This document shows, in pieces, positions 5,094 through 7,702 of a stretch of 7,702 nt of DNA; the first letter of the stretch is position 1, and each line of letters begins with the position of its first letter. A model generated the notes under the pieces. It made no database searches. It saw nothing but the letters and a program-made list of their open reading frames with translations, and was not told the DNA's origin. Made by a program: the position numbers and the translations under genes. The DNA lies in assembly GCA_012520835.1 (NCBI GenBank), contig JAAYNN010000141.1, positions 1 through 7,702 on the forward strand, written 5' to 3'. This DNA is from Dehalococcoidales bacterium. GTDB taxonomy: Bacteria > Chloroflexota > Dehalococcoidia > Dehalococcoidales > UBA5627.

Positions 5094-7457
5094 ATGAAAG
5101 TACCTGTTAAATGGCTTAAAGACTACGTAGATATCGATTTATCTCCCAGGGAGTTGGCGCACGTGCTGACGATGTCGGGCACCGAATCCGAAGCCAGATG
5201 CCTCGGCGAGAGCTGGGAAGGCGTGATTATCGGGCAGATTGCCGCAGTCGAACCGCATCCCAATGCCGACAGATTGCGCTTGGCTACTGTAAATACAGGC
5301 AGCGGCATGCAGACGGTGGTCTGCGGCGCACCCAACCTGACTATCGGCGATAAAATCGCTTTTGCCTCGGTTGGAGCCAATCTTATCGACGGGCACAGCG
5401 GTGAAAAATCCATACTGAAACCGGCAAAGATTCGCGGCGTCGAATCATGCGGCATGGTCTGCTCCGAGATGGAGCTCGGCTTATCCAAAAATCATGAGGG
5501 AATCCTCGTTCTGGCTGCGGATGCTCCGCTGGGCAGGCCGCTGGCTGAATTTCTATCCGATATTGTACTGGATATCGATGTTACACCCAACCGCCCCGAT
5601 TTGCTATCGGTCATCGGCGTGGCACACGAAGTGGCTGCCATAACCGGCAAGAAAGTAAGAATACCCGATTTGGCATACGAAGAAGCCGGCGAGGCTATCG
5701 AAAAACATGTCTCCATCGCTATCGAGGATGCTGATTTATGTCCGCGCTACTGCGCCAGCCTGATAACCGGTGTTAAAATCGGCGAGTCGCCGGAATGGTT
5801 GAAAAAGAGATTGGCCGCCTGCGGGCTGCGTCCCATCAGCAACATTGTCGATGTGACAAACTATGTCATGTTCGAATACGGGCAGCCGCTGCATAGCTTC
5901 GACTATGATAAAATCAAGACGAAGAAAATCGTTGTGCGCCGTGCTGCAAACGGCGAGGTGATGCAGACGCTGGACGATGTCGAGCGCAAGCTTGGCAATA
6001 ACATGCTGATGATTACCGACGGCGAAAAATCGGTAGCTATTGCCGGCGTTATGGGCAGTGCCAACAGCGATATAACCGAAAACACCACTTCGATACTTTT
6101 AGAATCCGCCAATTTCAAAGCTGCCAGTATTCACTATACCAGCCACAATCTGAAGCTGGCCAGCGAAGCCAGCATGCGTTTTGAGAGGGGTATCCGCCCC
6201 GATTTGACCATACCTGCTCTAAAGCGCGCCACCCAGCTGATTTTGCAACTGGCAGGGGGAAGTGCCGCTAAAGGTATCATAGATGTTTATCCGCAGAAGC
6301 AGGAGTGCAGGTCACTCAAACTGCGCCGCAGCGAAATCAAGCGCATCCTGGGCGTCGAATTCAGCGACGAACAGGTAGTTGGTACGCTTACAGCACTGGG
6401 TTTCGAGGTGGCAATCTGCGATGGCGGTTTTATGGTTGAAGCCCCATACTGGCGCAGCGATATCAATATCGAGGTGGATTTAATAGAGGAACTGGCGCGC
6501 ATCATCGGCTATGAGAATATCCCCACCACGCTGCTTTCCGGTGCGATTGTCCACCAGGAGCCGAATCGCCTGATGGATTTGAAAAACCAGGTCAGGCAAA
6601 CGCTGGTCGGTTTCGGCTTCGATGAACTCATAACCTATTCGTTAACCAGCAAAGAAGCGCTGGCGAAAGCCTATGCTTCGAATACATTACATAAAGAACC
6701 GGTCAAACTCGATAATGCCATGAGCGTCGAGCAGGAGTATCTGCGCACCAATCTGAGGAGCGGGCTGCTTTCGGTTTTAGAATCCAACTTGAGGCATGAA
6801 GAGGGTCCGATACGCATCTTCGAACTGAACCGCATCTATATCAGGCGCGAGAACGACCTGCCGGAGGAACCCGAGATACTATGCGGTTTGATGTACAATC
6901 CCGAGCAGGAGAAGGTCTGGCCTCTGCATACGCCGCCGTTCGATTTCTTTACGGTTAAGGGCGTTGTCGAAAGTCTGCTCTCTTCGCTTAATGTCAAAGC
7001 GGATTTTAAAGAGGCAAATGACGACAGCCTGCGCCCCGGCTATGAAGCCGAAGTTATCGTCAACGGCAATAAACTCGGCATTATCGGAGAAGTGCATCCC
7101 AAAGTGAGGACTGCTTTCGATATCGCCGGAAAAGTTTACATGTTCGAACTGAACGTTTCGTCGCTGCTGCCGTTTGCCATGCACCGCGATAACTATAAGG
7201 CGATTACACGCTTCCCGGCGGTGATTCGCGACATCGCCCTGGTGCTGGATAGCAATGTGACCCATAAACAGGTTACCGATATCATCAACAAGTTCTCGCT
7301 GGTAAATGAAGTGACACTGTTCGATGTTTACAGCGGCAAACAGGTGGAAGCCGGCAAGAAGTCATTAGCATACAGGCTGATTTTCCAGTCTGCCGAGCAT
7401 ACTTTGACGGATATGGAAGTGGATAAAGTGCTCGAACAGATACTCAAGAAGCTGTAA
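5094..7457 (+). CDS. pheT: Phenylalanyl-tRNA synthetase beta subunit
   Basis: PheT pairs with PheS, binds tRNA-Phe and hydrolyses mischarged Tyr-tRNA-Phe. The 787-residue length matches the full bacterial form. In order, an N-terminal B1 segment (MKVPVKWLKDYVD) leads into an EMAP/OB-fold tRNA-binding domain at about 41-152 (PHPNADRLRL, VVCGAPNL, GMVCSEMELGL). The B3/B4 editing domain spans about 215-385, with GLRPISNIVDVTNYVMFE (244-261), GQPLHSFD (263-270, a likely editing-site histidine H267) and LLESANF (335-341). B5 is at about 405-477 (PYWRSDINIEVDLIEELARI). A catalytic-like core runs from about 490 to 685. The C-terminal ferredoxin-fold anticodon-binding domain is at about 700-787 (RFPAVIRDIALVLD, FDVYSGKQVEAGKKSLAYR). 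No truncation or missing domain is seen. The gene is co-transcribed with pheS from 3986-4015 and ends before the terminator at 7517. Confidence 0.98.
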   Translation: MKVPVKWLKDYVDIDLSPRELAHVLTMSGTESEARCLGESWEGVIIGQIAAVEPHPNADRLRLATVNTGSGMQTVVCGAPNLTIGDKIAFASVGANLIDGHSGEKSILKPAKIRGVESCGMVCSEMELGLSKNHEGILVLAADAPLGRPLAEFLSDIVLDIDVTPNRPDLLSVIGVAHEVAAITGKKVRIPDLAYEEAGEAIEKHVSIAIEDADLCPRYCASLITGVKIGESPEWLKKRLAACGLRPISNIVDVTNYVMFEYGQPLHSFDYDKIKTKKIVVRRAANGEVMQTLDDVERKLGNNMLMITDGEKSVAIAGVMGSANSDITENTTSILLESANFKAASIHYTSHNLKLASEASMRFERGIRPDLTIPALKRATQLILQLAGGSAAKGIIDVYPQKQECRSLKLRRSEIKRILGVEFSDEQVVGTLTALGFEVAICDGGFMVEAPYWRSDINIEVDLIEELARIIGYENIPTTLLSGAIVHQEPNRLMDLKNQVRQTLVGFGFDELITYSLTSKEALAKAYASNTLHKEPVKLDNAMSVEQEYLRTNLRSGLLSVLESNLRHEEGPIRIFELNRIYIRRENDLPEEPEILCGLMYNPEQEKVWPLHTPPFDFFTVKGVVESLLSSLNVKADFKEANDDSLRPGYEAEVIVNGNKLGIIGEVHPKVRTAFDIAGKVYMFELNVSSLLPFAMHRDNYKAITRFPAVIRDIALVLDSNVTHKQVTDIINKFSLVNEVTLFDVYSGKQVEAGKKSLAYRLIFQSAEHTLTDMEVDKVLEQILKKL

Positions 7458-7516
7458 GGCGCACTGGGAGCCACTTTAAGAGCCTAGGAATCTGCTTACA
7501 AATCAGTTAGTAATGT

Positions 7517-7547
7517 CGCCCTGTCGATTATCGATGGGGCGCTTTTT
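7517..7547 (+). terminator. Intrinsic terminator of the pheST operon
   Basis: CGCCCTGTCGAT (7517-7528) pairs with ATCGATGGGGCG (7530-7541), with two G-U pairs in the stem. The innermost pairs must open to leave a usable loop. Five T residues follow at 7543-7547. It lies 60 bases after the pheT stop; no gene is visible in that gap. Confidence 0.85.
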
Positions 7548-7654
7548 ATCTTACCGAACTTAATACTCTTGTCGTAAGGTCATGGGAACCCTTTATAAAC
7601 CACCCCACCCCAGATGCCTCGTTCGACCACCACGAACTCAGCATGACAATGCAA

Positions 7655-7680
7655 GGGCGAATTAAGACTTCCGTTCGCCC
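7655..7680. repeat. Dispersed intergenic repeat, copy B, with self-complementary ends
   Basis: GGGCGAA (7655-7661) and TTCGCCC (7674-7680) are perfect 7-bp inverted ends around a 12-base centre. The reverse complement of 7663-7680 matches copy A at 2022-2039 in 17 of 18 bases. Copy A lacks the second arm, so this copy appears more complete. It sits beyond the pheST terminator in gene-free DNA. Confidence 0.6.
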
Positions 7681-7699
7681 AGAGCCTGTCGAAGGGTCA
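7681..7699. repeat. Short intergenic repeat motif (GCCTGTCGAAGG type)
   Basis: AGAGCCTGTCGAAGGGTCA abuts copy B directly. Its reverse complement contains TCGACAGGCT, which matches TCGACAGTCT at 3929-3938 in nine of ten bases. Likewise CTCAGCATGACAA at 7638-7650 resembles CTGAGCATGACGAA in the 3924-3974 element. I take these as pieces of a common family of scattered intergenic repeats; the element may continue past the window end. Confidence 0.4.
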
Positions 7700-7702
7700 A
7701 AC

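Noticed and set aside
2022..7680. Inverted repeats as the ends of a composite transposon
   Set aside because: No transposase lies between or beside them and the block contains the essential pheST operon. A scattered intergenic repeat is the simpler explanation.
7458..7702. tRNA or CRISPR array in the terminal non-coding stretch
   Set aside because: There is no cloverleaf with a T-arm consensus and no regularly spaced repeats; only a terminator and short palindromic motifs are seen.

Overview
The window holds five genes in three blocks. It looks like chromosomal DNA of moderate G+C, possibly from a Dehalococcoidia/Chloroflexota bacterium. That guess rests on three things: a surface protein built of IPT/TIG-like repeats with a C-terminal membrane anchor, a compact pheS-pheT operon, and intergenic repeat motifs (GGGCGAACGG, AGCATGACGAAGG, GCCTGTCGAAGG types) that I associate with such genomes. 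No marker gene settles the taxonomy, so treat it as inference.

Positions 1-2012: the 3' part of a large plus-strand gene (its start lies before the window) encoding a repeat-rich cell-surface protein. It has about six Ig-like IPT/TIG modules, then a fibronectin-III-like module, one membrane helix and a very short basic tail. A strong intrinsic terminator follows. A short spacer at 2013-2081 carries a dispersed-repeat copy and a hairpin.

Positions 2082-3801, minus strand: a two-gene phage DNA-packaging module. It comprises a small GNQNA-motif protein (candidate small terminase or accessory protein) and an apparently intact large terminase with ATPase and nuclease motifs. No portal, capsid, tail, integrase or lysis gene is present, so this is an isolated terminase pair, most simply a prophage remnant.

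Positions 3802-4047: a divergent regulatory region. It holds a candidate minus-strand promoter for the terminase pair, a good plus-strand promoter for pheST, and an 8-bp inverted repeat between them.

Positions 4048-7457: pheS and pheT, the two subunits of phenylalanyl-tRNA synthetase, two bases apart and co-transcribed. They form the alpha2-beta2 enzyme that charges tRNA-Phe in the cytoplasm. An intrinsic terminator follows at 7517-7547. The last 155 bases have no gene but contain several short repeat motifs, including an inverted copy of the element at 2022-2039.

Most of the window is ordinary. The points worth a second look are the orphan terminase pair with its catalytic residues intact, the repeat elements in all three intergenic gaps, and the modular surface protein. 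I see no convincing undescribed system.
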